Source: Nocardioides sp. (GTDB lineage Bacteria; Actinomycetota; Actinomycetes; Propionibacteriales; Nocardioidaceae). Taken from it: a stretch of DNA of 64,000 nt. The translations under genes and the position numbers were made by a program. This document shows, piece after piece, positions 18,937 through 26,735 of the stretch. The stretch's first letter is position 1; every line of letters starts with the position of its first letter. Where the stretch lies: NCBI RefSeq assembly GCF_030150155.1, contig NZ_JASLGR010000021.1, forward strand, positions 40,017 through 104,016, written 5' to 3'. The notes beneath the pieces were generated by a model, which was not told where the DNA came from, ran no database searches, and saw only the letters and a list, made by a program, of their open reading frames with translations.

Positions 18937-19704
18937 TCAGAAGCGGTAGACGGCCCCGGCGCTGGCCAGCTCGAGCGGGCCGGTGAAGACGTCGACGGCC
19001 TCGGTGAGGATCTCGGTGGCGTCGTGCCACGGCGGGATGTGGGTCAGCACCAGGTGCTTGACCTCGGCCTCGACGGCCGCCTCGGCGGCCTCCTTGCCGG
19101 TCAGGTGCAACGAGGGCGGGTTGACGTCGCACTCCCGGAAGCTGGCCTCGGCCAGGAACAGGTCGGCGCCGCGAGCGGCCTCGATCAGTGCTGGCGTCGG
19201 TCCGGTGTCGCCGGAGTAGGTGATCACGGCGCCACCGACCTCGACCCGGAGCGCGTACGCCGGCACGGGGTGATCGACCTCGTAGGGCCGCACCACGAAC
19301 GGCCCGAGCTCGACCGCCTCGCCGTGCCGGTGGCGCTGGAACTTGAACTCCTCGCGCATCCCCGGGGCGTGCGGGAGGTCGTAGGCGTGGGCCAGACGAC
19401 GGGCCGTGCCCTTCGGTCCCCAGACCGGGATCCGGGGCTGCTGGCCGGTCGGGTGGTACTTGCGCAGGACGTAGTACGACGTCATGTCCAGGCAGTGGTC
19501 GGCGTGCAGGTGGGTCAGGAAGATGCCGTCGATCGCCAGCGGGTCGGCGTACCGGTGCAGGGCACCGAGCGACCCGTTGCCAAGGTCGAGCAGGATCCGC
19601 CAGGTGCGGCCTTCGGCGTCGTCGGCCTCCAGCAGATAGCTGCTGGCCGGCGACTCGGGGCCGGGGTAGGAGCCCGAACAGCCCACGACGGTCAACGTCG
19701 TCAT
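18937..19704 (-). CDS. Metallo-beta-lactamase-fold phosphodiesterase, Rv1339-like (atypical class II cyclic-nucleotide PDE)
   Basis: A 255-residue enzyme of the RNase Z/beta-lactamase fold. Metal ligands are visible in THLHADHCLDM (about residue 64), in YSGDTGPT, and the C-terminal HIPPWHD. Position within the mec-cysO-cysM...rph-rdgB cluster equals that of Mycobacterium tuberculosis Rv1339, described as an unusual cyclic AMP phosphodiesterase; assignment is by synteny and motif. ATG 19704 gives (M)TTLTVVGCSGSYPGPES, typical of these proteins, with GGAGAGG upstream. It starts 47 nt after cysM. Confidence 0.85.
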   Translation of the reverse strand: MTTLTVVGCSGSYPGPESPASSYLLEADDAEGRTWRILLDLGNGSLGALHRYADPLAIDGIFLTHLHADHCLDMTSYYVLRKYHPTGQQPRIPVWGPKGTARRLAHAYDLPHAPGMREEFKFQRHRHGEAVELGPFVVRPYEVDHPVPAYALRVEVGGAVITYSGDTGPTPALIEAARGADLFLAEASFRECDVNPPSLHLTGKEAAEAAVEAEVKHLVLTHIPPWHDATEILTEAVDVFTGPLELASAGAVYRF

Positions 19705-19751
19705 CGCCTCACACCTCTCCCCCAACTAGTTCCGCAGCGATCTTAGGGGGC

Positions 19752-20720
19752 TCAGGCCCAGAGCTGTCCTTCCAACGACTCCTCGGCGTCGTCGATCGTG
19801 CCCTCGTAGGCACCGGTGGAGAGGTACTTCCAGCCACCGTCGGCGACGACGAACGCGATGTCGGCGCCCTCCTGGGCGGCGAACGCCTTGGCCGCCTGAC
19901 CGAGCGCAGCGTGCAGGATCGCCCCAGTGGAGATGCCGGCGAAGATGCCCTCGAGCTCGAGCAGCTCCCGGACCCGCCGGACCGCGTCGCGCGGACCGAC
20001 CGAGAACCGGCTGTCGATCAGGGTGGCGTCGTACAGCTCGGGGACGAACCCCTCGTCGAGGTTGCGCAGGCCGTAGACCAGCTCGCCGTAGCGCGGCTCG
20101 GCGGCAACGATCCGGGTCTCGGGCTTGGCAGTGCGGAAGAACCGGGAGACACCCATCAGGGTGCCGGTGGTGCCCAGACCCGCGACGAAGTGGGTGATCT
20201 CGGGCAGGTCGGCCAGCAGCTCGGGGCCGGTGCCCTCCTCGTGGGCGAGGGCGTTGGCCGGGTTGCCGTACTGGTAGAGCATCACCCAGTCGGGGTGCTC
20301 GGCGGCGAGCCGCTTGGCCACCCGGACGGCCTCGTTGGAGCCGCCGGCGGCCGGGGAGGAGACGATCTCGGCGCCCCACATCCGGAGCAGCTGGCGGCGC
20401 TCCTCCGACGTGTTCTCCGGCATCACGCAGACGATCCGGTAGCCCTTGAGCTTGGCCGCCATCGCGAGCGAGATGCCGGTGTTGCCGCTGGTGGGCTCCA
20501 GGATCGTGCAGCCCGGACGCAGCGTGCCGTCAGCCTCGGCGGTCTCGATCATCTTCAGGGCCGGGCGGTCCTTGATCGAGCCGGTCGGGTTGCGGTCCTC
20601 CAGCTTCGCCCACAGCCGCACCGGCGGTTGGCCCGGCACGTTGAACGGCTGGGCCAACCGCGGAAGCCCCACCAGCGGGGTGTTCCCCACCGAAGCGATG
20701 AGGCTGTCGAAGCGCGTCAT
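19752..20720 (-). CDS. cysM: O-phosphoserine sulfhydrylase / cysteine synthase B
   Basis: PLP enzyme, 322 residues. The Schiff-base lysine lies in NPTGSIKDRPALKM (about residue 50), the substrate loop is TSGNTG, and the phosphate cup of PLP is GLGTTGTLMG. In actinobacteria CysM uses O-phosphoserine and the CysO thiocarboxylate rather than sulfide. The C-terminus ends in a short tail (EGQLWA), as expected for the CysO-dependent type. It is placed 26 nt after cysO, in the order mec-cysO-cysM, which supports this pathway. Specificity for O-phosphoserine is inferred from context. Confidence 0.93.
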   Translation of the reverse strand: MTRFDSLIASVGNTPLVGLPRLAQPFNVPGQPPVRLWAKLEDRNPTGSIKDRPALKMIETAEADGTLRPGCTILEPTSGNTGISLAMAAKLKGYRIVCVMPENTSEERRQLLRMWGAEIVSSPAAGGSNEAVRVAKRLAAEHPDWVMLYQYGNPANALAHEEGTGPELLADLPEITHFVAGLGTTGTLMGVSRFFRTAKPETRIVAAEPRYGELVYGLRNLDEGFVPELYDATLIDSRFSVGPRDAVRRVRELLELEGIFAGISTGAILHAALGQAAKAFAAQEGADIAFVVADGGWKYLSTGAYEGTIDDAEESLEGQLWA

Positions 20721-20746
20721 GGTGCGAAGCTACCTACGATTCGTGC

Positions 20747-21025
20747 TCAGGCAGCGCCACCGGCGACAGCCGGCAGCACGACGACGTTGTCGCCGTCCTT
20801 GAGCGGGGCCTCGAGGGCACCGAGGAAGCGGACGTCCTCGTCGTTGATGTAGACGTTGACGAAGCGACGCAGCTCGCCGTCGGCGAGGAGGCGGTCCTTG
20901 AGGCCGGGGTGGTTGGCCTCGAGGTCGTCGATCAGCGCAGCCAGGGTGGCACCCTCGCCGGACACGGCCTTCTCGCCGCCGGTGTAGGTGCGCAGGATGG
21001 TCGGGATACGGACCTCGATGGACAT
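20747..21025 (-). CDS. cysO: Sulfur-carrier protein CysO (ThiS/MoaD-like, ubiquitin fold)
   Basis: A 92-residue beta-grasp protein that carries sulfur as a C-terminal thiocarboxylate and donates it to CysM. The sequence begins MSIEVRIPTILRTYTGGEKA and ends LPAVAGGAA. The active form needs a free Gly-Gly end, so the two terminal alanines must be removed, probably by the JAMM peptidase encoded next door. It lies 28 nt after mec and 26 nt before cysM. Confidence 0.93.
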   Translation of the reverse strand: MSIEVRIPTILRTYTGGEKAVSGEGATLAALIDDLEANHPGLKDRLLADGELRRFVNVYINDEDVRFLGALEAPLKDGDNVVVLPAVAGGAA

Positions 21026-21053
21026 GATTCTCCTCAGTTGGTTGTGCGTCGAC

Positions 21054-21485
21054 TCAGGCGTCGAAGCTCGGGACGACGGTGACCTCTTCTTCGGTCACCG
21101 CACCGTCGACGATTCGATAGGAACGAAACTCCACAGCGCCGTCGTTATTCCCGTGCTCGCGCGTGCTGACCAGCACGTAGTGCGCGCCGGGCTCGCTGGC
21201 GAGGTTGATGTCGGTGACGCTCGGGTACGCCTCGGTCGCGGTGTGCGAGTGATAGATGATCACCGGCTCCTCGTCCTTGTCCCACATCTCCTTGTAGAGC
21301 TCGAGGAGCTCGGTGGAGTCGTACTCGTAGAACGTCGGCGAGCCGGCGGCGTTGATCATCTCCACCACGCGGGTGGGGCGGTCGCTGCCCTCGGGGCCGA
21401 CGACCATCCCGCAGGCCTCGTCGGGGTGGTCCCGCTTGGCGTGCGCGACGATGCGGTCGTACGTCGCGGTGTCGAGGGTCAGCAT
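21054..21485 (-). CDS. mec: JAMM/MPN+ zinc metalloprotease Mec (CysO-cysteine hydrolase)
   Basis: A 143-residue deubiquitinase-like peptidase that releases cysteine from the CysO-cysteine adduct. The JAMM zinc motif HSHTATEAYPSVTD (H-x-H-x7-S-x2-D) and the upstream Glu in ACGMVVGPEG are intact. I chose the ATG at 21485 (MLTLDTATYDRI) because TAGGCT lies 7 nt before it; an ATG two codons earlier would sit within the -10 spacing. It is the first gene of the mec-cysO-cysM group, with DUF2017 upstream. Confidence 0.92.
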   Translation of the reverse strand: MLTLDTATYDRIVAHAKRDHPDEACGMVVGPEGSDRPTRVVEMINAAGSPTFYEYDSTELLELYKEMWDKDEEPVIIYHSHTATEAYPSVTDINLASEPGAHYVLVSTREHGNNDGAVEFRSYRIVDGAVTEEEVTVVPSFDA

Positions 21486-21529
21486 GGGCATAAGCCTAGG
21501 GGGTCGGGTCTCACCGCTCGGACGCGGTC

Positions 21530-22111
21530 TCAGCCCCCGAGCGCACCGACGAGGGTCTCCTGGAGGTAGCCGACCCAGTCGTAGATGTCGTGCGCCTGCG
21601 CCATCGGGTCGTCCTCGGGCAGCCCCGCCCAGAACTCGTCGTCGCCGTCCTCGATCCCCAGCCGGGTGGCCAGGGCGAGCCGGATGTCGGTGAAGGAGCG
21701 CAGCCAGGCCATCGCGACCGGCCGGTCCATCTCGACGTCGATCATCAGCGCGTCGTCGGTCGGCTCGGCGGGCAGGCCCGCCTCCTCGAGTGTCTCGATG
21801 ATGGTGGTCGCACCGGCGGCCTTGCTGTGCCGCAGGCTCTTCTCGGTGAAGCGCCGGAAGTCGGCGGCCGCGTCCTCGTCGTCGCTGTAGGCCGTCGGCA
21901 GCAGCCGGGCCAGGACGGGGTCCTCGGGCGGCCGGGTCGGGCCGCTGAAGTCGAGCAGCGCCTCGAACGGGTCGACCTCCACCTGGGCTGCGTCATCGCT
22001 GCGCAGCAGCTCGACGAGCTGGGCGGCCAGCGAGCGGAGCAGGTCGGCCTCGAAGATGCTGAAGGTGGCGAAGATGGCGCCGGAGCGCTTGTGTCGGGAG
22101 AAGCCACTCAT
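21530..22111 (-). CDS. DUF2017 family protein
   Basis: A 193-residue acidic protein that begins MSGFSRHKRSGAIFATFSIF and has the long helical, Asp/Glu-rich sequence of DUF2017 proteins (Rv1332 type), always found next to clpS and mec in actinobacteria. Function is unknown. ATG 22111 is used; a GTG at 22126 that overlaps the clpS stop is an alternative start. The GGAG of the clpS end lies 14 nt upstream. No membrane segments or catalytic motifs are visible. Confidence 0.8.
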   Translation of the reverse strand: MSGFSRHKRSGAIFATFSIFEADLLRSLAAQLVELLRSDDAAQVEVDPFEALLDFSGPTRPPEDPVLARLLPTAYSDDEDAAADFRRFTEKSLRHSKAAGATTIIETLEEAGLPAEPTDDALMIDVEMDRPVAMAWLRSFTDIRLALATRLGIEDGDDEFWAGLPEDDPMAQAHDIYDWVGYLQETLVGALGG

Positions 22112-22122
22112 GGTCGCGGCAC

Positions 22123-22416
22123 TCACTCCTGCTTCTCGAGCGTGGCCCACAGGCCGTACTCGTGCATCGCCTGGACGTCGCGCTCCATCTCCTCGCGGGT
22201 GCCCGCGGAGACGGCCGACTTGCCGTCGTTGTGCACTTCCATCATCAGCTTCTCGGCCTTCTTCTTGGTGTAGCCGAAGTAGGTGCAGAAGACGAAGCTG
22301 ACGTACGACATCAGGTTGACCGGGTCGTTCCACACGATCGTCACCCACGGCGTCGCGGGAACGGTCAGGAGGTCGCCGAGCGGTTCATCGAGCTCGACGG
22401 GGCTGGGCGCACTCAC
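22123..22416 (-). CDS. clpS: ClpS adaptor protein (N-end rule)
   Basis: A 97-residue adaptor that binds proteins with bulky N-terminal residues and delivers them to ClpC-ClpP. The core WVTIVWNDPVNLMSYV and the sequence KKAEKLMMEVHNDGKSAV contain the Asn-Asp and His residues that hold the N-degron. The GTG at 22416 overlaps the stop of the upstream marR gene by 4 nt (GTGA), with GAGGAGTG just before it. It is followed 11 nt later by DUF2017. Confidence 0.94.
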   Translation of the reverse strand: MSAPSPVELDEPLGDLLTVPATPWVTIVWNDPVNLMSYVSFVFCTYFGYTKKKAEKLMMEVHNDGKSAVSAGTREEMERDVQAMHEYGLWATLEKQE

Positions 22417-22838
22417 TCCTCAAGGATGTCACGAAGGACGGAGACCGCGGTGGCGAGCTCCTCCTCCGAGCGACCCGAGACCCGGAGTCGTTCCATGATC
22501 CGCTCGGCGTAGGACTCACGGAAGGTGACCAGCTCGGTGCGACCGGCCTCGGTCAGGCTGACCACCGATCCGCGGGCGTCGGTCGGGTGCGGCGACTTGG
22601 TCGCGTGGCCGGCCTCGACGAGGGCCGAGACCGCCGTCGACATGGTCGGCTGCGAGCATCCGTCGATCCGGGCGAGCTCGGTGACCCCGAGCGGGCCGTG
22701 CTCCTCCAACAGCGAGAGCACCCGAGTCCCGGCAGGGGTGTCGACCCTGCGACGCAGTGAACGGACCAGGCGAGCCGAGTAGATCGCGAGGTCCGCGCTC
22801 AGCGCCAGCGAGTACTGGAGTTGGTGGACCGGAGTCAT
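22413..22838 (-). CDS. MarR-family transcriptional regulator (clpS-linked)
   Basis: A 141-residue winged-helix regulator. The recognition helix region is GVTELARIDGCSQPTMSTAVSALVEAG and the wing includes PTDARGSVVSLTEAGR. ATG 22838 lies 7 nt after TAGAAT, a leaderless start. Its stop overlaps the clpS start, so regulator and ClpS are made together. It is divergent from a second MarR gene, with a 23-nt palindrome between them. It may control itself, clpS and the opposite efflux genes. Confidence 0.85.
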   Translation of the reverse strand: MTPVHQLQYSLALSADLAIYSARLVRSLRRRVDTPAGTRVLSLLEEHGPLGVTELARIDGCSQPTMSTAVSALVEAGHATKSPHPTDARGSVVSLTEAGRTELVTFRESYAERIMERLRVSGRSEEELATAVSVLRDILEE

Positions 22839-22867
22839 GGCGCGGATTCTACCGATCACCCCCTTGC

Positions 22868-22890
22868 GTTACATAGGAATCCTATGTAAC
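22868..22890. promoter_or_regulatory. Perfect 23-nt palindrome, probable MarR operator
   Basis: Arms GTTACATAGGA and TCCTATGTAAC surround a single central A. It lies 30 nt before the leftward marR start and 10 nt before the rightward GTG, so a bound dimer could cover both promoters. This layout is typical for MarR autoregulation. Confidence 0.8.
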
Positions 22891-22899
22891 CATCGCAGG

Positions 22900-23322
22900 G
22901 TGGCCACCGAAGAAGAGATCCAAGCAGCCAACGACCTGGTGATCCAGGCCGCCCGTCTCGTCCGCCGGATCCGGCGCTCGGCGGGGCTGGCCAACACCGC
23001 CGCCCTGATCCGACTGCTCTCCATCCTCGACGAGCTCGGCCCCAGCACCGTGACCGCGCTGGCCGAGGCCGACATGACCTCCCAGCCGACCACCACGATC
23101 GCGGTGAAGGGACTGCTGGAGCGGGGCTGGGCGACCCGGAGCCCGCACCCGCACGACGCCCGAGCGAACCTGATCGAGCTGACCGAGGCCGGTCACGCCC
23201 AGATCACCCGCACCCGGCAGGCCAACGGCAACGCCGTCGCCGCTCGACTGGCCCCCTACACCGTCGAGGACCTCCGCGCCGCGGCCGCACTCCTGACCCA
23301 TCTGACAGAGAAGAAGGACTGA
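22900..23322 (+). CDS. MarR-family transcriptional regulator (efflux-linked)
   Basis: A 140-residue winged-helix protein related to the opposite regulator (shared patterns such as TSQPTTTIAVKGLLERGWATRSPHPHDAR). The GTG at 22900 is chosen because the palindrome at 22868-22890 lies just upstream and the frame before it would translate through the operator. Its stop (TGA 23320-23322) abuts the ATG of the MFS gene with AGAAGGA upstream, so it likely represses this exporter and itself. Confidence 0.85.
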   Translation: MATEEEIQAANDLVIQAARLVRRIRRSAGLANTAALIRLLSILDELGPSTVTALAEADMTSQPTTTIAVKGLLERGWATRSPHPHDARANLIELTEAGHAQITRTRQANGNAVAARLAPYTVEDLRAAAALLTHLTEKKD

Positions 23323-24528
23323 ATGAAGCTACTGAAGCAACCTCGGGCCGTCCTCGCGGTGGCGTTCGCCGCCGTGATCTCGTTCATGGGACTGGGCCTC
23401 GTCGACCCGATCCTCACCTCCATCGCCGCCGAGCTGCACGCCTCCGCCGGCCAGGTCTCCTTGCTCTTCACGTCCTACATGGCCGTGACGGGCGTGGCGA
23501 TGCTGGTCACGGGCTTCATCTCCAGCCGGATCGGCGCCAAGAAGACCCTGATCGCGGGCCTGATCCTGATCGTGATCTTCTCCGCCGTGGCCGGAGCGAT
23601 GAACAGCGTGGGCGGGATCGTCATCGCCCGCGCCTTCTGGGGCCTGGGCAACGCGCTCTTCATCGCCACCTCCCTGGCCACGATCGTCACCCTCGCCGCC
23701 GGCTCGCTCAAGCAGGCGGTGCTGCTCTACGAGGCAGCGCTCGGCATCGGCATCGGGCTCGGCCCGATCGTCGGCGGCCAGCTCGGCGAGATCTCCTGGC
23801 GCGCCCCGTTCTACGGCGTCGCGGTGCTGATGTTCATCGCCCTGATCGCCACCGCCGTCTTCCTGCCCGCCACTCCCCCGACCGGGGCCACGACGTCGAT
23901 CGCCGACCCGATCAAGGCGCTGCGCTACCCCGGCCTGCTGGTGGTCGCACTGACCTCGCTGCTCTACAACTTCGGCTTCTTCACCCTGATGCTGGCCGCC
24001 CCGTTCCCGCTGGCCACCAGCGCCTCGAACGTCGGCTGGGTCTTCTTCGGCTGGGGCCTGCTGCTCGCCGTGATGTCGGTCTGGGGCGCCCCCTGGGTGG
24101 AGGCCAAGATCGGCACCGTCGCCGCCATCGCGTGTGCCCTGGTGGGCTTCGCCGCACTGCTCGCGATCATGGCGATCTGGACCGACCACAAGGCCGTGAT
24201 CGTGGTCTGCGTGATCCTCGCCGGTGCCTTCCTCGGGATCAACAACACCGTGATCACGACCCTGGTGATGGGATCGGCTCCGGTCCCGCGACCGGTCGCC
24301 TCGGCGGCGTACTCGTTCGTCAGGTTCGCCGGCGGCTCGATCGGGCCCTACCTGGCCGGCAAGCTGCTGGAGCACAACGTGCACGCGCCGTTCTGGATGG
24401 GCGCCGGTGCCACCGCACTGGCCGTGGTGCTGCTGCTCAGCCTGCGCCGCTACGTGCCCTCCACCTCCGTGCCCAGTCACGGGTCGGAGAAGGAGGCCGA
24501 GGTGCTCGAGCTCGCCGACGCCGACTGA
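23323..24528 (+). CDS. MFS transporter, drug:H+ antiporter family
   Basis: A 401-residue membrane protein with twelve predicted helices. The loop between helices 2 and 3 (FISSRIGAKKTLIAG) matches the MFS motif A position, and the helix 5 segment LGIGIGLGPIVGGQLGE resembles the motif C of antiporter-type exporters. It is translated directly after marR and probably exports the compound sensed by that regulator. A strong hairpin follows. Confidence 0.88.
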   Translation: MKLLKQPRAVLAVAFAAVISFMGLGLVDPILTSIAAELHASAGQVSLLFTSYMAVTGVAMLVTGFISSRIGAKKTLIAGLILIVIFSAVAGAMNSVGGIVIARAFWGLGNALFIATSLATIVTLAAGSLKQAVLLYEAALGIGIGLGPIVGGQLGEISWRAPFYGVAVLMFIALIATAVFLPATPPTGATTSIADPIKALRYPGLLVVALTSLLYNFGFFTLMLAAPFPLATSASNVGWVFFGWGLLLAVMSVWGAPWVEAKIGTVAAIACALVGFAALLAIMAIWTDHKAVIVVCVILAGAFLGINNTVITTLVMGSAPVPRPVASAAYSFVRFAGGSIGPYLAGKLLEHNVHAPFWMGAGATALAVVLLLSLRRYVPSTSVPSHGSEKEAEVLELADAD

Positions 24529-24551
24529 CGCCGACGAACCTCAGAACTGCT

Positions 24552-24588
24552 CAGACCCCCTGCCCCTCGTCGAGGGGCAGGGGGTCTG
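24552..24588. terminator. Bidirectional hairpin terminator between the MFS gene and the helicase gene
   Basis: A 16-bp perfect stem, 24552-24567 with 24573-24588, core ACCCCCTGCCCCTC, with a 5-nt loop, lies between the ends of convergent genes at 24528 and 24595. Confidence 0.85.
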
Positions 24589-24594
24589 CGTCGT

Positions 24595-26400
24595 TCAGGA
24601 GGTCTTGCGCGTGGCCCAGTCCCGCAGCGCGTTGATCCGCGCCCGGAGCTGCTCGGTGTTGGCCACTGCGGCCGCCGGTCCACCGCACTCCTTGCGCAGC
24701 GCCGTGTGCGTCACGCCGTGCGGCTGGCCGGTGCGGTGGTACCAGGCGGCGACCAGGCCGTTGAGCTCGCGACGAAGCACCGCCAACTGCTCATGGATCG
24801 CCATGTCGGTCAGTGCGTCGGCGGCCTGCGCCGCCCGCTCGGCCTGATCGACGGTGGCGGCCTTCTGCTTCTTGGCCCGTGAGGACTGCGCCTGACGCAG
24901 CACCGTCTTCATCTGGTCGGCGTCGAGCAGCCCCGGGATGCCGAGGAAGTCCATCTCCTCCTCAGAGCCGACCTCGACCTCACCGGCGTGGCCGAACTCA
25001 CCACCGTCGAAGAGCACCCGGTCGAAGCGGGCCTCCGAGCCGAGCGACTCGAACGAGCCGAGCAGCTCCGAGGAGCCCGACTCCGAGGCGTTGGCCTGAG
25101 CGACCAGGGCGTCCTCGGGGGCGAACATGTCGCCGTCGGAGCTCTCCTTCTTGCCCAGGACGTGGTCGCGGGCGACCTCCATCTCGTTGGCGAAGGTGAG
25201 CAGGTGCGGCACCGAGGGCAGGAAGACGCTCGCGGTCTCACCGCGCGAGCGCGACCGCACGAAGCGACCCACAGCCTGGGTGAAGAACAGCGGAGTGGAG
25301 ATCGTGGTGGCGTAGACGCCGACGGTCAGCCGCGGGACGTCGACGCCCTCGGAGACCATTCGGACAGCGACCAGCCAACGCGAGGTCTCGGCCGAGAAGG
25401 CCGCGATCTTCTTCGAGGCCGCCTTCTCGTCGGACAGGACCACCGTCGGGGACTCCCCCGTGATCGCCTTGAGTGCCTTGGCGTAGGCCCGCGCCGACTC
25501 CTGGTCGGTGGCGATCACCAGACCGCCGGCATCAGGGATGTTGCGTCGCATCTCGCTCAGCCGCTTGTCCGCCGCGGCCAGGACCGCCGGGATCCAGGAC
25601 CCCTTCGGGTCCAGCGCGGTGCGCAGCGCCTGAGCGTGCATGTCCTTGGTGAGCGGCTCCCCCAGCTGGGCGGTGAGCTCGTCGCCGGCGCTGGTGCGCC
25701 ACGACATCTGGCCCGAGTAGGCCATGAACAGCACCGGACGCACGACGTGGTCGCGCAGTGCCTCGGCGTAGCCGTAGGTGTAGTCCGCCGCCGAGCGCGG
25801 AACCCCGTCGGGACCGGGCTCGTAGGTGACGAACGGGATCGGGTTGATGTCGGACCGGAACGGGGTACCGGTCAGGGCGAGCCGGCGCGCCGCGGGCTCG
25901 AACGCCTCGCGGACCCCGTCACCCCACGACAGCGCATCACCGGCGTGGTGGATCTCGTCGAGGATGACCAAGGTCTTGGACCGCTCGGTGCGGATCCGCA
26001 GCGCCAGCGGGTTGACCGCCACACCGGCGTACGTCACGGCGATACCGAGGTACTCCGCCGAGGTCTTGCCCTGGCCCGCCGAGTACGTCGGGTCGATCGG
26101 GATCCCGGCCCGCTCGGCCGCCGCCGCCCACTGCACCTTGAGGTGCTCGGTCGGGGCGACGACGATCACCCGGTCGATCATCCGCCGGCCGAGCAGCTCG
26201 GCGGCGACGGTGAGCGCGAAGGTGGTCTTACCGGCGCCGGGAGTGGCCACCGCGAGGAAGTCGCGGGGCAGGTCGTCGAAATACTTCGTCATCGCCTCGG
26301 CCTGCCAGGCACGAAGCTTCGTGGCGGTACCCCACGCTGCCTTCTTCGGCCATGCCGGAGGAAGCGCTGGGGAGGACGCCGGGGACTCCGGCGCCGTCAC
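24595..26400 (-). CDS. Superfamily 2 DEAD/DEAH helicase
   Basis: A 601-residue SF2 helicase. Motif I is ATPGAGKTTFA (about residue 53), motif II LVILDEIHH (about 148), motif III LALTGTPFRSD, and the C-terminal RecA domain has RMVSEGVDVPRL and QAVGRFVRSR (motif VI). The last 170 residues are Glu- and Ala-rich with a possible coiled coil. The GTG start overlaps the stop of the DUF3039 gene (GTGA). Substrate is unknown; XPB-like repair or restriction-type helicases are the nearest groups in pattern. It is conserved as a pair with DUF3039 in actinobacteria from what I know. Confidence 0.85.
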   Translation of the reverse strand: MTAPESPASSPALPPAWPKKAAWGTATKLRAWQAEAMTKYFDDLPRDFLAVATPGAGKTTFALTVAAELLGRRMIDRVIVVAPTEHLKVQWAAAAERAGIPIDPTYSAGQGKTSAEYLGIAVTYAGVAVNPLALRIRTERSKTLVILDEIHHAGDALSWGDGVREAFEPAARRLALTGTPFRSDINPIPFVTYEPGPDGVPRSAADYTYGYAEALRDHVVRPVLFMAYSGQMSWRTSAGDELTAQLGEPLTKDMHAQALRTALDPKGSWIPAVLAAADKRLSEMRRNIPDAGGLVIATDQESARAYAKALKAITGESPTVVLSDEKAASKKIAAFSAETSRWLVAVRMVSEGVDVPRLTVGVYATTISTPLFFTQAVGRFVRSRSRGETASVFLPSVPHLLTFANEMEVARDHVLGKKESSDGDMFAPEDALVAQANASESGSSELLGSFESLGSEARFDRVLFDGGEFGHAGEVEVGSEEEMDFLGIPGLLDADQMKTVLRQAQSSRAKKQKAATVDQAERAAQAADALTDMAIHEQLAVLRRELNGLVAAWYHRTGQPHGVTHTALRKECGGPAAAVANTEQLRARINALRDWATRKTS

Positions 26401-26675
26401 AACTTGTCGCCGTCACCGTCGCCGAGGCCTTCCCAGACCTCTTTGCAGTCAGGGCACACCGGGAACTTCGTGCCGTCACGGCTCGGCACCCAGACCTTGC
26501 CGCACAGGGCGACGACGGGCGTGCCCATCACCATCGCCTCGGTCAGCTTCTCCTTCTCGACGTAGTGCGAGAAGCGATCGTGGTCGCCCTCCTCAGTGGG
26601 GACGGTCTCCTCGGTGAGGTCGGTGCGCTCCTCGAGTGCTGTGCCGCCCTTGCTGCCGAAACCGAGGATGCCCAT
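26397..26675 (-). CDS. DUF3039 small zinc-ribbon-like protein
   Basis: A 92-residue protein with a C-terminal half that fits DUF3039: TEAMVMGTPVVALCGKVWVP followed by CPDC, giving one Cys plus a Cys-x2-Cys pair that could hold metal. The N-terminal half is acidic. TATTCT lies 7 nt upstream of the ATG, indicating a leaderless mRNA. It is coupled to the helicase gene, so the two proteins probably act together. Function is not established. Confidence 0.85.
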   Translation of the reverse strand: MGILGFGSKGGTALEERTDLTEETVPTEEGDHDRFSHYVEKEKLTEAMVMGTPVVALCGKVWVPSRDGTKFPVCPDCKEVWEGLGDGDGDKL

Positions 26676-26735
26676 GACCCCAAGAATAGGCCATCGCCCA
26701 GCCCCCTCGGACCGCTACCGCCCTAGACTCGCGGC

